A stretch of DNA of 43,163 nt from assembly GCA_025352125.1 (NCBI GenBank), contig JANXTZ010000043.1, positions 1 to 43,163 on the forward strand, written 5' to 3'. Shown here in pieces: positions 7,300 to 13,770 of the stretch. Both the position numbers and the translations under genes were made by a program. This stretch comes from Deinococcales bacterium. GTDB taxonomy: Bacteria > Deinococcota > Deinococci > Deinococcales > JAAFIG01. Position 1 is the first letter of the stretch, and each line of letters begins with the position of its first letter. The notes beneath the pieces are model-generated. The model did not search any database. It worked only from the letters and a program-made list of their open reading frames with translations, and was not told where the DNA came from.

Positions 7300-7901
7300 A
7301 CACCCCGAACAGTTTTTTCGGCTCGGATTTCATCGAGTTCTCGGGCAATGCTTTCCGCTTGGGTGACAACATTTCGAGCTTCCTCAAGTTGCCCGTATTG
7401 AAGATAGACTTCCGCTCGCGCCACTGCACCCGCATCGGTTAAACCCTCGCACTTGGCGAGAATGGCCTCCCGTTCGCTTTCAAGTGCAAAACGCTCGAGG
7501 CGCTTCTCTTGCGCGGCTTGAACCTTGCGTTCTTTGGCTTCGGCGGCTTTTGCCATTGGCTCGAGAACTTGTGATTCGAGGTGTCCGATTCTCGCGCCGT
7601 GTGCCTTACTGCGGGTCAAATGCTTGTCCAAGCGCGTCGTATGGCGTGTTTGACCTTGCTCGAGTGCGCTAAGTTTTGCCTCGAGATTCCTGATTTGACT
7701 TCTTAATCTCGAGAGTTCGCCAGGGTCGCCGCCCTGGGCTTTTGCCATTGTTGAAGCCACACCCGCGCGAAAAACCTGGTCAAGTTTTTTGTTGGTTTCT
7801 TTTGAAGCCAAAAGTGCCGCGTTTGCTGTGATACGCGCTGCGCTCACGTCGCGTTCGAGTTGGATTTGTTTTGCTGCCGCTTCAAGTTTGGAGATGTCCA
7901 T
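7296..7901 (-). CDS. Coiled-coil protein of unknown function
   Basis: 201 residues, highly charged and almost entirely helical. A heptad-rich region, ELSRLRSQIRNLEAKLSALE, lies near residues 62-81, followed by ARIGHLESQVLEP and a basic/acidic helix (AEAKERKVQAAQEKRLERFA). A C-terminal segment with a TPR-like feel (AEVYLQYGQLEEARNVVTQA) ends the chain. No signal peptide or membrane segment. It is the only leftward gene in the middle of the element and is transcribed against the replication operon, so it probably has separate control. Scaffold, segregation or phage-interference roles are all conceivable; nothing in the sequence decides. Confidence 0.7.
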   Translation of the reverse strand: MDISKLEAAAKQIQLERDVSAARITANAALLASKETNKKLDQVFRAGVASTMAKAQGGDPGELSRLRSQIRNLEAKLSALEQGQTRHTTRLDKHLTRSKAHGARIGHLESQVLEPMAKAAEAKERKVQAAQEKRLERFALESEREAILAKCEGLTDAGAVARAEVYLQYGQLEEARNVVTQAESIARELDEIRAEKTVRGV

Positions 7902-8016
7902 TCAAACACGGTGCAACTTTGAGCGGTGAGGCTTCACGCACCATGCGCGAAAATCGTAGCCGAACCCTTCCGCTGCACGGCGGAACTCTGACCGCCACAA
8001 AGCACAAGTTCGAGAA

Positions 8017-8412
8017 GTGAACAGTTTGAACAATAGTCAATTCGCGCAACTTTTGGAACTCAGCCCCCGTCAGGCACGAGAGATTTCTGCCAAGCTCGAG
8101 AGTCTGGGATTTACGATTTCTCGCGGTTTGTTGGGTGATCGCAAAATTGTTTTACCGTTGGCACTGGCGGTCAAAAAAGCTCGAGACGCTGACAAGCCGG
8201 TTAAATCCTTGCTGTCTGATGCGAGCTTGACGGCTTTTCGCTCGAGCGAAGAGGTTGACCCTCTGTTGATTTTGCTCCAAGCGAGAGCCGACTTAAGTAT
8301 TTTACGGCAGGGTATTGCCCCGATTGTCGCGATTCTCAGGGAAATCGAGCCAAATTTGAGTTTCAACCCGAGTGATTTGGGTTTGCCCGATCCTGAAAGC
8401 GGGGAATTTTGA
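8017..8412 (+). CDS. Small putative DNA-binding protein
   Basis: 131 residues from GTG 8017. The N-terminal FAQLLELSPRQAREISAKLE reads like a helix-turn-helix, followed by a short wing (FTISRGLLGDRKIVLPLALA). The C-terminal half is helical and ends in an acidic tail. It is the first of a rightward run of small genes, divergent from the coiled-coil gene with 115 bp between them that must hold the control region. Its TGATG junction overlaps the next gene. Unrecognised family. Confidence 0.6.
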   Translation: MNSLNNSQFAQLLELSPRQAREISAKLESLGFTISRGLLGDRKIVLPLALAVKKARDADKPVKSLLSDASLTAFRSSEEVDPLLILLQARADLSILRQGIAPIVAILREIEPNLSFNPSDLGLPDPESGEF

Positions 8413-8933
8413 TGTCAGAATTTTCAGAGCTTCAAGCTCGCGTTTCACTGCTCGAGTTGGTGATTGACAGCCTCCCTGGTGGGCGTGACGCCCTGTTTTT
8501 GCACGCGAATTCTCGAGAATCACGGGGTAATTTTTCGCAGGTTATTCCCGTCACAGAACGGAAAAATGTTCCCGTGACGTTGTTGACCCACGCATACGGT
8601 TTCAAAAATTACCGTGAGGCTCGAGAATGCCTTGAAGCCCTCGCCCTCTCGAAGGGCTTGGGTTTTGTGGGTGTTGAGTTTTTCGCCGACTGGCTTCAAT
8701 CCCTTGAGAGCTTGCGGCACTCACGAGCGAATGGCTTTTCGTGGTCGGAAGCTTTCACTCGCGCTGGGCTTGAAATACCGTCAAACGTGATGGAACACGC
8801 CGTCAAGGTCGCTCGAGAAACCACTCGGCTCGAACGTGTTCTGAGAACCGTGCTGCAACAAACGATAGCAAAATGCCCGAACCATTTGCGACCGCTGTAC
8901 GTCCCATTGCTCGAATCGCTGCTCGAGGATTGA
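8412..8933 (+). CDS. Hypothetical protein coupled to the HTH gene
   Basis: 173 residues from ATG 8412, in a TGATG overlap with the upstream stop. It has an N-terminal helix (ELQARVSLLELVIDSL), then a segment resembling an HTH (VPVTLLTHAYGFKNYREARE) that may recognise DNA. Helices with WSEAFTRAGLEIPSNVMEHA and a Leu-rich C-terminus follow. Coupling to the preceding putative DNA-binding protein suggests the two work together. No family recognised. Confidence 0.6.
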   Translation: MSEFSELQARVSLLELVIDSLPGGRDALFLHANSRESRGNFSQVIPVTERKNVPVTLLTHAYGFKNYREARECLEALALSKGLGFVGVEFFADWLQSLESLRHSRANGFSWSEAFTRAGLEIPSNVMEHAVKVARETTRLERVLRTVLQQTIAKCPNHLRPLYVPLLESLLED

Positions 8934-8960
8934 CCTCGGGTCACGCGTTCTTTTCGGTCT

Positions 8961-9016
8961 GGTGTCACCCGTCAATTCAAAAGAAAGGCGCTGTTTAAAA
9001 TCAGGTGGGTGACACC
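8961..9016. repeat. 10-bp inverted repeat upstream of the 110-residue gene
   Basis: GGTGTCACCC (8961-8970) and GGGTGACACC (9007-9016) are perfect inverted copies 36 bp apart, bracketing the gap before the next gene and covering its GTG start. It could be an operator pair or an attenuating hairpin. Confidence 0.45.
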
Positions 9017-9341
9017 GACCGCACTTCAACCACATGAAAGCAGGAAAGCCAAGAACCGTAGCGCCTTCAAAAAAGCCGTAAACCGTTTGTTAAAACTCGA
9101 GCGTGAAACGTACCAAAAAGCTTGTGAAACCCTGAAGATTGCGAATGCTTTGACTTTGAAAGTGTTTTCGACGCTCGAGGATGACGCACTCAAAACCGGT
9201 AACATCAATGTTTGTTTGGAGGTCGCTGACCGATTGTTGCAATCGGCGGCTCTTATCGCTCAAAATGACTCGTTGGCAGCCAGTATCACTCTGCAAATGA
9301 GCACACTCGAGGCGTTCTCAACTGATGGGGGTTTGGCGTGA
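9009..9341 (+). CDS. Small helical protein
   Basis: 110 residues from GTG 9009. The N-terminus is Lys/Arg-rich (ESRKAKNRSAFKKAVNRLLK), and the rest is a run of helices with VCLEVADRLLQSAALIAQND. The composition suggests a soluble, possibly nucleic-acid-binding, all-helical protein. The start codon lies in the right arm of the 10-bp inverted repeat. It overlaps the next gene by GTGA, so they form one operon. Not recognised. Confidence 0.55.
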   Translation: MTPTALQPHESRKAKNRSAFKKAVNRLLKLERETYQKACETLKIANALTLKVFSTLEDDALKTGNINVCLEVADRLLQSAALIAQNDSLAASITLQMSTLEAFSTDGGLA

Positions 9342-9604
9342 CCTGGGCTTGGGATTCTGAAAATCGGTTTTTACTCTGCCTCGAGACGCAAGTCAGAATT
9401 AAAGTTGTGTGTGAGACGCCTGCTATCGACATTGCGCCGTGGCACATTGTCACGAATTTGCCCTCATCGCCTGGCGATGTGGTTGTCCTGGCAGTTTTTG
9501 ATGGGGACGGTGCCGAAAGTCGAGCACGGGACGCGCTATCATTCATTGGGCGCGAGTTGGGCACAAGCGCCTTCTCAGGTTTGGGGAAAGCTCGGTCGGT
9601 CTAA
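9338..9604 (+). CDS. Hypothetical 88-residue protein
   Basis: GTG 9338 overlaps the upstream stop as GTGA. The product is a small alpha/beta protein with strands RIKVVCETPAIDIA and DVVVLAVFDGDG followed by a helix. No motif recognised. The next gene follows after three bases, so it belongs to the same operon. Confidence 0.5.
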   Translation: MTWAWDSENRFLLCLETQVRIKVVCETPAIDIAPWHIVTNLPSSPGDVVVLAVFDGDGAESRARDALSFIGRELGTSAFSGLGKARSV

Positions 9605-9607
9605 ACC

Positions 9608-10357
9608 ATGAATGATAGCCCCGTAGCCCTCGAGCCGACAATGACCCTGCCAAACGGTGGGGTTTGCGCCCGTTGTCAGCGCGTCAAAAAGAATGGGTTT
9701 CAGTGCGGTGCTCCTGCCCGAGTCGGGTTCAGTGTTTGCCCTCGGCATGGGGCAGGTTTTGCGGCTCGAGAGAATGCTGGGCTGGCACTTCCAACGGGGC
9801 GCCCTGCCGTTCATGGGTTGTACTCAAAATCAGGAATAAAAAGCATTCACGACTTGATTTCTGAAGTCGAAGCGTCTGGAAACCTTAAAAGTACGGATCG
9901 TGAAGTGGCAACTTTAAAAGCTGCATTGTGGTTCTTGCTCGAGCAATCTGGCACCCGTGAGCGTGCCTCAAAAGACCTTGATGGACTTCTCGAGCACATG
10001 CGCGGGTTAAGACCCTCAACGCCTGAAGATTTTCAATCCGCACGGGCTTTAATTTCTGAGGCTCGAGGGTTGCAAGTTTCGCTTGATTCCTGGTTGGCTC
10101 GTATTCAGGACAGCGCGGGTTTTGTATTGTCGGCGGCAAAAATTCAGGCGGACATCGCTGTTAAAACGGCTCAGGCTGATGCTGTGGATGCATTTTCGGA
10201 GTATGTGAAGTTGTTACGCGGCATTCTTTGGGATGTTGTGGATGACACGGCAAAACTCGAGGTGTTTGAGGCTCGAATTCAGAGTGAGATTTTTGCGCCA
10301 ATGAGGGCAAAAATTGATTTTGAAGCGTTGCCTGCGAAAGTCCAAGAAGAAAATTAG
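9608..10357 (+). CDS. Phage-type protein with N-terminal CCCH zinc motif
   Basis: 249 residues. Residues about 19-49 contain CARCQRVKKNGFQCGAP followed by VCPRHG, the small Cys/His metal site (C...G..C......C..HG) often found at the N-terminus of phage and element proteins. It is followed by GRPAVHGLYSK, a combination also seen in some small-terminase-like or packaging-associated proteins. The remainder is helical (LISEVEASG, LKAALWFLLEQ, LLRGILWDVVDD). If it is a packaging specificity factor, the element could be a phage satellite; equally it could be a generic DNA-binding protein. The zinc motif is visible; the packaging role is speculation. Confidence 0.6.
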   Translation: MNDSPVALEPTMTLPNGGVCARCQRVKKNGFQCGAPARVGFSVCPRHGAGFAARENAGLALPTGRPAVHGLYSKSGIKSIHDLISEVEASGNLKSTDREVATLKAALWFLLEQSGTRERASKDLDGLLEHMRGLRPSTPEDFQSARALISEARGLQVSLDSWLARIQDSAGFVLSAAKIQADIAVKTAQADAVDAFSEYVKLLRGILWDVVDDTAKLEVFEARIQSEIFAPMRAKIDFEALPAKVQEEN

Positions 10358-10420
10358 AATTTGAATCACGATTTACACTCGACCTTTAATTTTGGCTCGT
10401 AGGTTTCTGCCTGCTGGTTT

Positions 10421-11167
10421 GTGTTCGTTGCTCGAGTGCACTGGACTGCCCTCGATTTAACTGAGCTTGATCCGTTTGGGGAGTGGTTGAACCCACAGCG
10501 ATTTCCTGATTTGATGCGGGAACTTCGCGTGTTTCAAGTGGAGGGTGTCGGGTTTGATGACAGTGTGGGTTACGTTCGGTCTTTGCGTCCAACACCTCCC
10601 GTGTTTGTTGAGGGTGGGGATCGTAGGGCGTGGAAGAAAGCTTGTGATGCCGTGCCGCGTGAGGCGCAATTGTTTTGGGAGAATCCAGTCTCCAAAGCGC
10701 ACTTGTTGAACGCGCTTTTGAGGCGCGACTCGAGAGCAATCACCGAACTCGAAACCGATCCGAATAACGGGCTTTGCGTGCCGCCAGGCAAGATTTACGC
10801 CTACTTGAAAAACGCGGGCATTGACTTCCTGGCGCGTCCCCGTCAAGGCGTTGTCGTTCACGCCCTCAACGGCGAACTGTTTCACGCGAAAATTCTCGAG
10901 GAAGACCCTGCCGATGCCCGTCATGCGCTCCTGAAAATTGACCGAGTGCCACTGCCACAGTGGGGCTTCTGGTCCGCGGCGGATTGGTGTTATCGCCTTC
11001 TCGCGCCGGTTGGGTTTAGTGGTTTCGCCAAAACCGAACATGCCGCCCGACTGATGGGATTGCCCACACACCTGGCGCGAAAAGTGGCTTCACGGGCTGG
11101 TGTTGGTTGTGGGGATAAAAGCAAAATTCCGCTCGCGTTGTTGACAGCGTTCGCGCCTGACTTTTGA
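10421..11167 (+). CDS. Hypothetical 248-residue protein
   Basis: Starts at GTG 10421 (GTG 10436 is an alternative; neither has a strong ribosome binding site). The sequence is Trp- and Pro-rich with WENPVSKAHLLNALLRRDSR, LCVPPGKIYAYLKNAG and a C-terminal helix-turn-helix-like segment, AARLMGLPTHLARKVASRAG. A 63-bp gap separates it from the preceding gene. I do not recognise the family; the last segment might contact DNA. Confidence 0.55.
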   Translation: MFVARVHWTALDLTELDPFGEWLNPQRFPDLMRELRVFQVEGVGFDDSVGYVRSLRPTPPVFVEGGDRRAWKKACDAVPREAQLFWENPVSKAHLLNALLRRDSRAITELETDPNNGLCVPPGKIYAYLKNAGIDFLARPRQGVVVHALNGELFHAKILEEDPADARHALLKIDRVPLPQWGFWSAADWCYRLLAPVGFSGFAKTEHAARLMGLPTHLARKVASRAGVGCGDKSKIPLALLTAFAPDF

Positions 11168-11192
11168 CCGCCGAGATCGTCAAGCTCGAGGG

Positions 11193-12029
11193 ATGAAAAC
11201 CCCTGTGGTGACAATCGTTTCAGGCGACTCCGAGCGCCTGGCAGAATTTCGGAGTACGATTCAAGACGCGATTTTCAAGCTCGAGGAAAACCTGCTCGAG
11301 ACAGTCAAGCGTGTTGGCAGCGCGATTCTTGGGGCAAACGAGTTGTTCGGGCATGACCCGTTGAGGCTTCGCGCCTGGGTTGACAGCGACCTGGACGGCA
11401 GCATGACCTACGCGAATGCCCGAAAATGGATGAAGTATGTCCAAGCCCTGAAAACGTGTCCCGCACTCGAGTTAATCGAGCAAGGTCGGCTTGGGGTTGC
11501 CGCCCGAACTGTTTTTTCTTCGGCGTTGCTGCAAGACCGAATTTCGAGCGACCAACTTGAAACCGTGCTTGAAGGTTTGCCCGTGAATGGAAAAATCACA
11601 CAGCTTCAAGCTCGCGACTTGGTTAAAAAACTCGAAAGACTCTCGAGCCTGACCGCGTTTTCGCCTCGGGTTTTGAAAGCTCGTGAACCTGATGACTTAT
11701 TTGACCTTCACGCGGTTGATTTCGAGCGTGTCCAGCGTGAAAACCCGAGTTTGGCGGCGGCGCTCGAGCAAGCCAGAAAAGAACCTGTGATGCCAGACGA
11801 CCCACGCTTGAACGACGTTGTTAACGGTCTTGGCGGCTGGGATGATTTCATCGTTTGGCTGGCGGCGTTTCGAGTCTCGAGTGATCCGAGAAACCCGCCG
11901 ACACCAAACCCGCCCGAGTTGGCACGGCGTTTTGTGCTGGTCGATGAGGATGGGCGCGGCACGAAGAAAGCCTTAAAATTGTTTTCTTTGTTGGTGCAAG
12001 CCGCCCAAGTTTTGGATTTGACTTTGTGA
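11193..12029 (+). CDS. DUF3102-like protein with element-specific C-terminal domain
   Basis: 278 residues from ATG 11193, preceded directly by GAGGG. Residues about 25-95 follow the DUF3102-type pattern: a helix with VKRVGSAILGANELFGHDPL, then a short W-containing segment and MTYANARKWMKYVQAL, an HTH that often occurs in phage and element regulators. A middle helical region carries QDRISSDQLETVLEGLP. The last about 100 residues match the C-terminus of the leftmost element protein (2563-3561): VV..LGG.D.F..W...F..SSD and LVDE.GRGTKKA. A shared C-terminal module on two different DNA-binding-type N-termini suggests a common partner or dimerisation surface. Confidence 0.7.
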   Translation: MKTPVVTIVSGDSERLAEFRSTIQDAIFKLEENLLETVKRVGSAILGANELFGHDPLRLRAWVDSDLDGSMTYANARKWMKYVQALKTCPALELIEQGRLGVAARTVFSSALLQDRISSDQLETVLEGLPVNGKITQLQARDLVKKLERLSSLTAFSPRVLKAREPDDLFDLHAVDFERVQRENPSLAAALEQARKEPVMPDDPRLNDVVNGLGGWDDFIVWLAAFRVSSDPRNPPTPNPPELARRFVLVDEDGRGTKKALKLFSLLVQAAQVLDLTL

Positions 12030-12098
12030 AGCTCGAGGGTCTGGACTGTGGTTTTTGACTGCATCAAATCGAGAGGGTGCGTGTATGACGGGCTGGGA

Positions 12099-12127
12099 TT
12101 TCATGCAGTGGGGTACTGCATGAAATG
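12099..12127. repeat. Perfect 12-bp hairpin
   Basis: ATTTCATGCAGT, loop GGGGT, ACTGCATGAAAT. It is flanked on both sides by GGGCTGGG and lies about 55 bp before the small gene at 12182. It has no T run, so it is more likely an operator or RNA structure than a terminator. Confidence 0.6.
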
Positions 12128-12172
12128 GGCTGGGTGCATCAAATGTTTCTCGGGTTTGGGTTTTCGCCGTGC

Positions 12173-12178
12173 TAAAAT
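12173..12178 (+). promoter_or_regulatory. -10 box of a leaderless promoter
   Basis: TAAAAT, 3 nt before ATG 12182 and 6 nt before the adjacent ATG 12185. This matches the spacing seen at leaderless chromosomal genes here. Confidence 0.5.
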
Positions 12179-12181
12179 GTG

Positions 12182-12343
12182 ATGATGGACACGCCAAAAC
12201 TCGAGATTGAAGAAGCGCCACACGTCACCGAAGAAGAATTTGACCGAATGGTTGACCGGACTCGGGTGCTTCGACCCGCCACGCCCGAACAGGTTCAAAA
12301 AGCCCGAGAGTTCCTGGCGGCTCGAGCACAAAAAAAATCTTGA
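12182..12343 (+). CDS. Small acidic-to-basic helical protein (53 residues)
   Basis: ATG 12182 (or 12185, which has the favoured 6-nt distance to TAAAAT) to TGA 12343. The product contains LEIEEAPHVTEEEFDRMVDR and a basic helix ending FLAARAQKKS. It is followed by a strong terminator at 12360, so this is a self-contained transcription unit with its own promoter. Such short free-standing genes in elements often encode antirepressors or similar regulators; that is only a guess. No family recognised. Confidence 0.6.
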   Translation: MMDTPKLEIEEAPHVTEEEFDRMVDRTRVLRPATPEQVQKAREFLAARAQKKS

Positions 12344-12359
12344 ATGGTTGATTAAGTAG

Positions 12360-12390
12360 AAGGGTGTCCAAAACATGGACACCCTTTCTT
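12360..12390 (+). terminator. Rho-independent terminator
   Basis: AAGGGTGTCCA, loop AAACA, TGGACACCCTT: an 11-bp stem followed by TCTTGTT. It ends the rightward transcription of the element's central gene block. Confidence 0.85.
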
Positions 12391-12487
12391 GTTAAAGCTT
12401 GGTGTGCCCTCGATTGAATCGAAGGCATTAGAGGAAAGGGATTTGACGCTCGAGGTTCAATGTCCTCCTGTGCTGCTCGAGGACTTG

Positions 12488-12506
12488 GTGTCGGTTAAAC
12501 CGACAC
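12488..12506. repeat. 9-bp inverted repeat with single-base centre
   Basis: GTGTCGGTT, A, AACCGACAC. A near-continuous palindrome of this type suits a dimeric regulator or a short hairpin. It lies in the 220-bp gap between the convergent genes ending at 12343 and 12564, which otherwise shows no gene. Confidence 0.5.
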
Positions 12507-12563
12507 GAAATCAACTTTCGACTTTGACCGTTTTCGGTGGCGCTCTCGCCCACTCCTGACGGG

Positions 12564-12905
12564 TCACTCGAGACCAGCAATCACAGACAGGATGCCCTCA
12601 ACCTCGAGAATCCAGTTTCCGAGCGCGACGCGGTAGTCGGTTGGCAAATTCCGATGCCAGTCAACTCGGGCGGCGGCAAGACCTTTTTCGAGGTCGGGTG
12701 TGGTCATGGTGTGCGGATTGTGGAATTTAAAGTCTTTTGAGGCTTTTGAGTTTGGACTTTCGGGGGTTTCCTGATTTTTTTCTTGAGCCTGGACTTGTAC
12801 GGTAACGCGGTAACGCTCGAGGGTATTGCGCGTGGGTGACGATGTTAAGGGCGTTACCAGTGCTTGGGTAACGGGCGGTAACGTTGGGAACGGCTTCTGA
12901 ATCAT
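12564..12905 (-). CDS. Hypothetical protein, third gene of the leftward operon
   Basis: 113 residues starting at ATG 12905, in an ATGA overlap with the gene before it. The N-terminal half is Pro/Thr/Gln-rich and probably disordered. The C-terminal half has TTPDLEKGLAAARVDWHRNL and a short helix. No family recognised. Its place at the end of a three-gene operon driven by the element's divergent promoter suggests an early or lytic-type regulatory function, which is inference only. Confidence 0.55.
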   Translation of the reverse strand: MIQKPFPTLPPVTQALVTPLTSSPTRNTLERYRVTVQVQAQEKNQETPESPNSKASKDFKFHNPHTMTTPDLEKGLAAARVDWHRNLPTDYRVALGNWILEVEGILSVIAGLE

Positions 12906-13234
12906 GCTGGTCCCGTCTCGAGTGCCGCGCGATGGTCTTCGATCACTTTTTGGAGTGCCGCCTCGAGGATGTCTTGCAAGCTTGCGGCGTCGATGCCTGC
13001 GGCTTGCCAGTGGGCGGACCAGGCTTGAAGAGTTGTTTTAACCAATTCTTGAGCATGGTCTTCTGCACCCTGCCATAAGCCGCGAACTCGCGCACATTTT
13101 GGACAGAGCACTTCATCGTGGAATTCTGGATGCTCGAGAACGTTTTCGGTTGCGTCGCACCCGTCACAGACAGGTACTTCTCGAGCTTCTGGGGTGGGCA
13201 GATCATGCCCACCCTCTCGAGGGTGGCGGGTCAT
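12902..13234 (-). CDS. Zinc-ribbon protein, second gene of the leftward operon
   Basis: 110 residues. Two CxxC knuckles, VCDGCDATE (about residues 22-30) and VLCPKCARVRG (about residues 42-52), form a likely zinc ribbon. A helical region with WSAHWQAAGIDAASLQDILE follows. The start ATG 13234 overlaps the upstream stop (ATGA), with GGAGG in front. Zinc ribbons of this kind occur in small phage and element DNA- or RNA-polymerase-binding proteins. Specific function unknown. Confidence 0.65.
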   Translation of the reverse strand: MTRHPREGGHDLPTPEAREVPVCDGCDATENVLEHPEFHDEVLCPKCARVRGLWQGAEDHAQELVKTTLQAWSAHWQAAGIDAASLQDILEAALQKVIEDHRAALETGPA

Positions 13235-13377
13235 GCCCCCACCTCCTTCAAGGCTTCTTTGAGAATTGTTTTATTCTCGAGTTGGGTTTTGGTGTACACA
13301 CCGTTGTTTTCGGCTGCGATTTCGATGGTGCTGAGAAGGCTTTCGATTTGCTGGCGGGTGAGCGTGATATTCTGCAT
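13231..13377 (-). CDS. 48-residue protein, first gene of the leftward operon
   Basis: ATG 13377 to TGA 13231, with GAGG six to seven bases upstream of the start and an ATGA overlap with the next gene. The product is helical (TRQQIESLLSTIEIAAENNG, then a C-terminal helix with KTILKEALKEVG). It is the first gene after the minus-strand promoter at 13447-13475 and so is likely expressed in opposition to the regulator and integrase. Unrecognised; the coupled start and good ribosome site support it as real. Confidence 0.6.
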   Translation of the reverse strand: MQNITLTRQQIESLLSTIEIAAENNGVYTKTQLENKTILKEALKEVGA

Positions 13378-13446
13378 GTGATCCTCACATCTTTTGGGAT
13401 TCTCGAGACCATTTCTCTTCGCGGGGTGATGGTCTTGAGTTCCTAA

Positions 13447-13520
13447 ATACTACCAAGCACTTGATACTATGTCAAGCATTTGATAGTATTATTCTCAAGG
13501 TAGTAAAAGCTACTCTTGAG
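13447..13520. promoter_or_regulatory. Divergent overlapping promoters with operator repeats (element switch)
   Basis: Plus-strand promoter: TTGATA (13461-13466), 17 nt, TAGTAT (13484-13489), toward the Cro-like gene and integrase. Minus-strand promoter: TTGACA (75-70 of 13400), 17 nt, TAGTAT (52-47 of 13400), toward the three-gene leftward operon. The two overlap face to face. Direct repeats CAAGCACTTGATACTAT (13454-13470) and CAAGCATTTGATAGTAT (13473-13489) cover the boxes. A further inverted repeat, CTCAAGGTAG/CTACTCTTGAG (13494-13520), lies before the regulator start. The shared CAAG/CTTG half-sites suggest one repressor controls both directions. Confidence 0.75.
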
Positions 13521-13522
13521 AG

Positions 13523-13768
13523 GTGAGTGAACCAATGATTTTATGGAAGTTGCCAGAATTAATGAAACGGGAAGGTATATCCGCCTATCGTCTCAACAAA
13601 GAATTAAAAGGTCATGCCGCTCCAAACACGGCATATCGGTGGGCGCGTGAGATGCCTCGAACCTTGGATGTTGACGTTTTGCGTTGGACGTTGGATACCC
13701 TCGAGCGCATCACTGGCAAGACGTTTTCGATCTCTGACTTACTCGAGTATCAACGCATGGAGGCATGA
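13523..13768 (+). CDS. Cro/CI-type helix-turn-helix regulator
   Basis: 81 residues from GTG 13523 (GAGAGG upstream); ATG 13535 is the alternative start. The sequence LPELMKREGISAYRLNKELK then APNTAYRWARE is a classic XRE-type HTH, with a C-terminal helix carrying LDTLERITGKTFSISDLLEY. It is the first gene behind the plus-strand promoter of the switch and directly precedes the integrase (the stops and starts overlap). It is the best candidate for the repressor that binds the CAAG/CTTG repeats, making this an autoregulated lysogeny-like module. Binding is inferred, not shown. Confidence 0.85.
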   Translation: MSEPMILWKLPELMKREGISAYRLNKELKGHAAPNTAYRWAREMPRTLDVDVLRWTLDTLERITGKTFSISDLLEYQRMEA

Positions 13769-13770
13769 GA

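Noticed and set aside
10457..11071. 204-residue minus-strand frame
   Set aside because: Antisense shadow of the 248-residue element gene; the neighbours are all rightward and no ribosome site is present.
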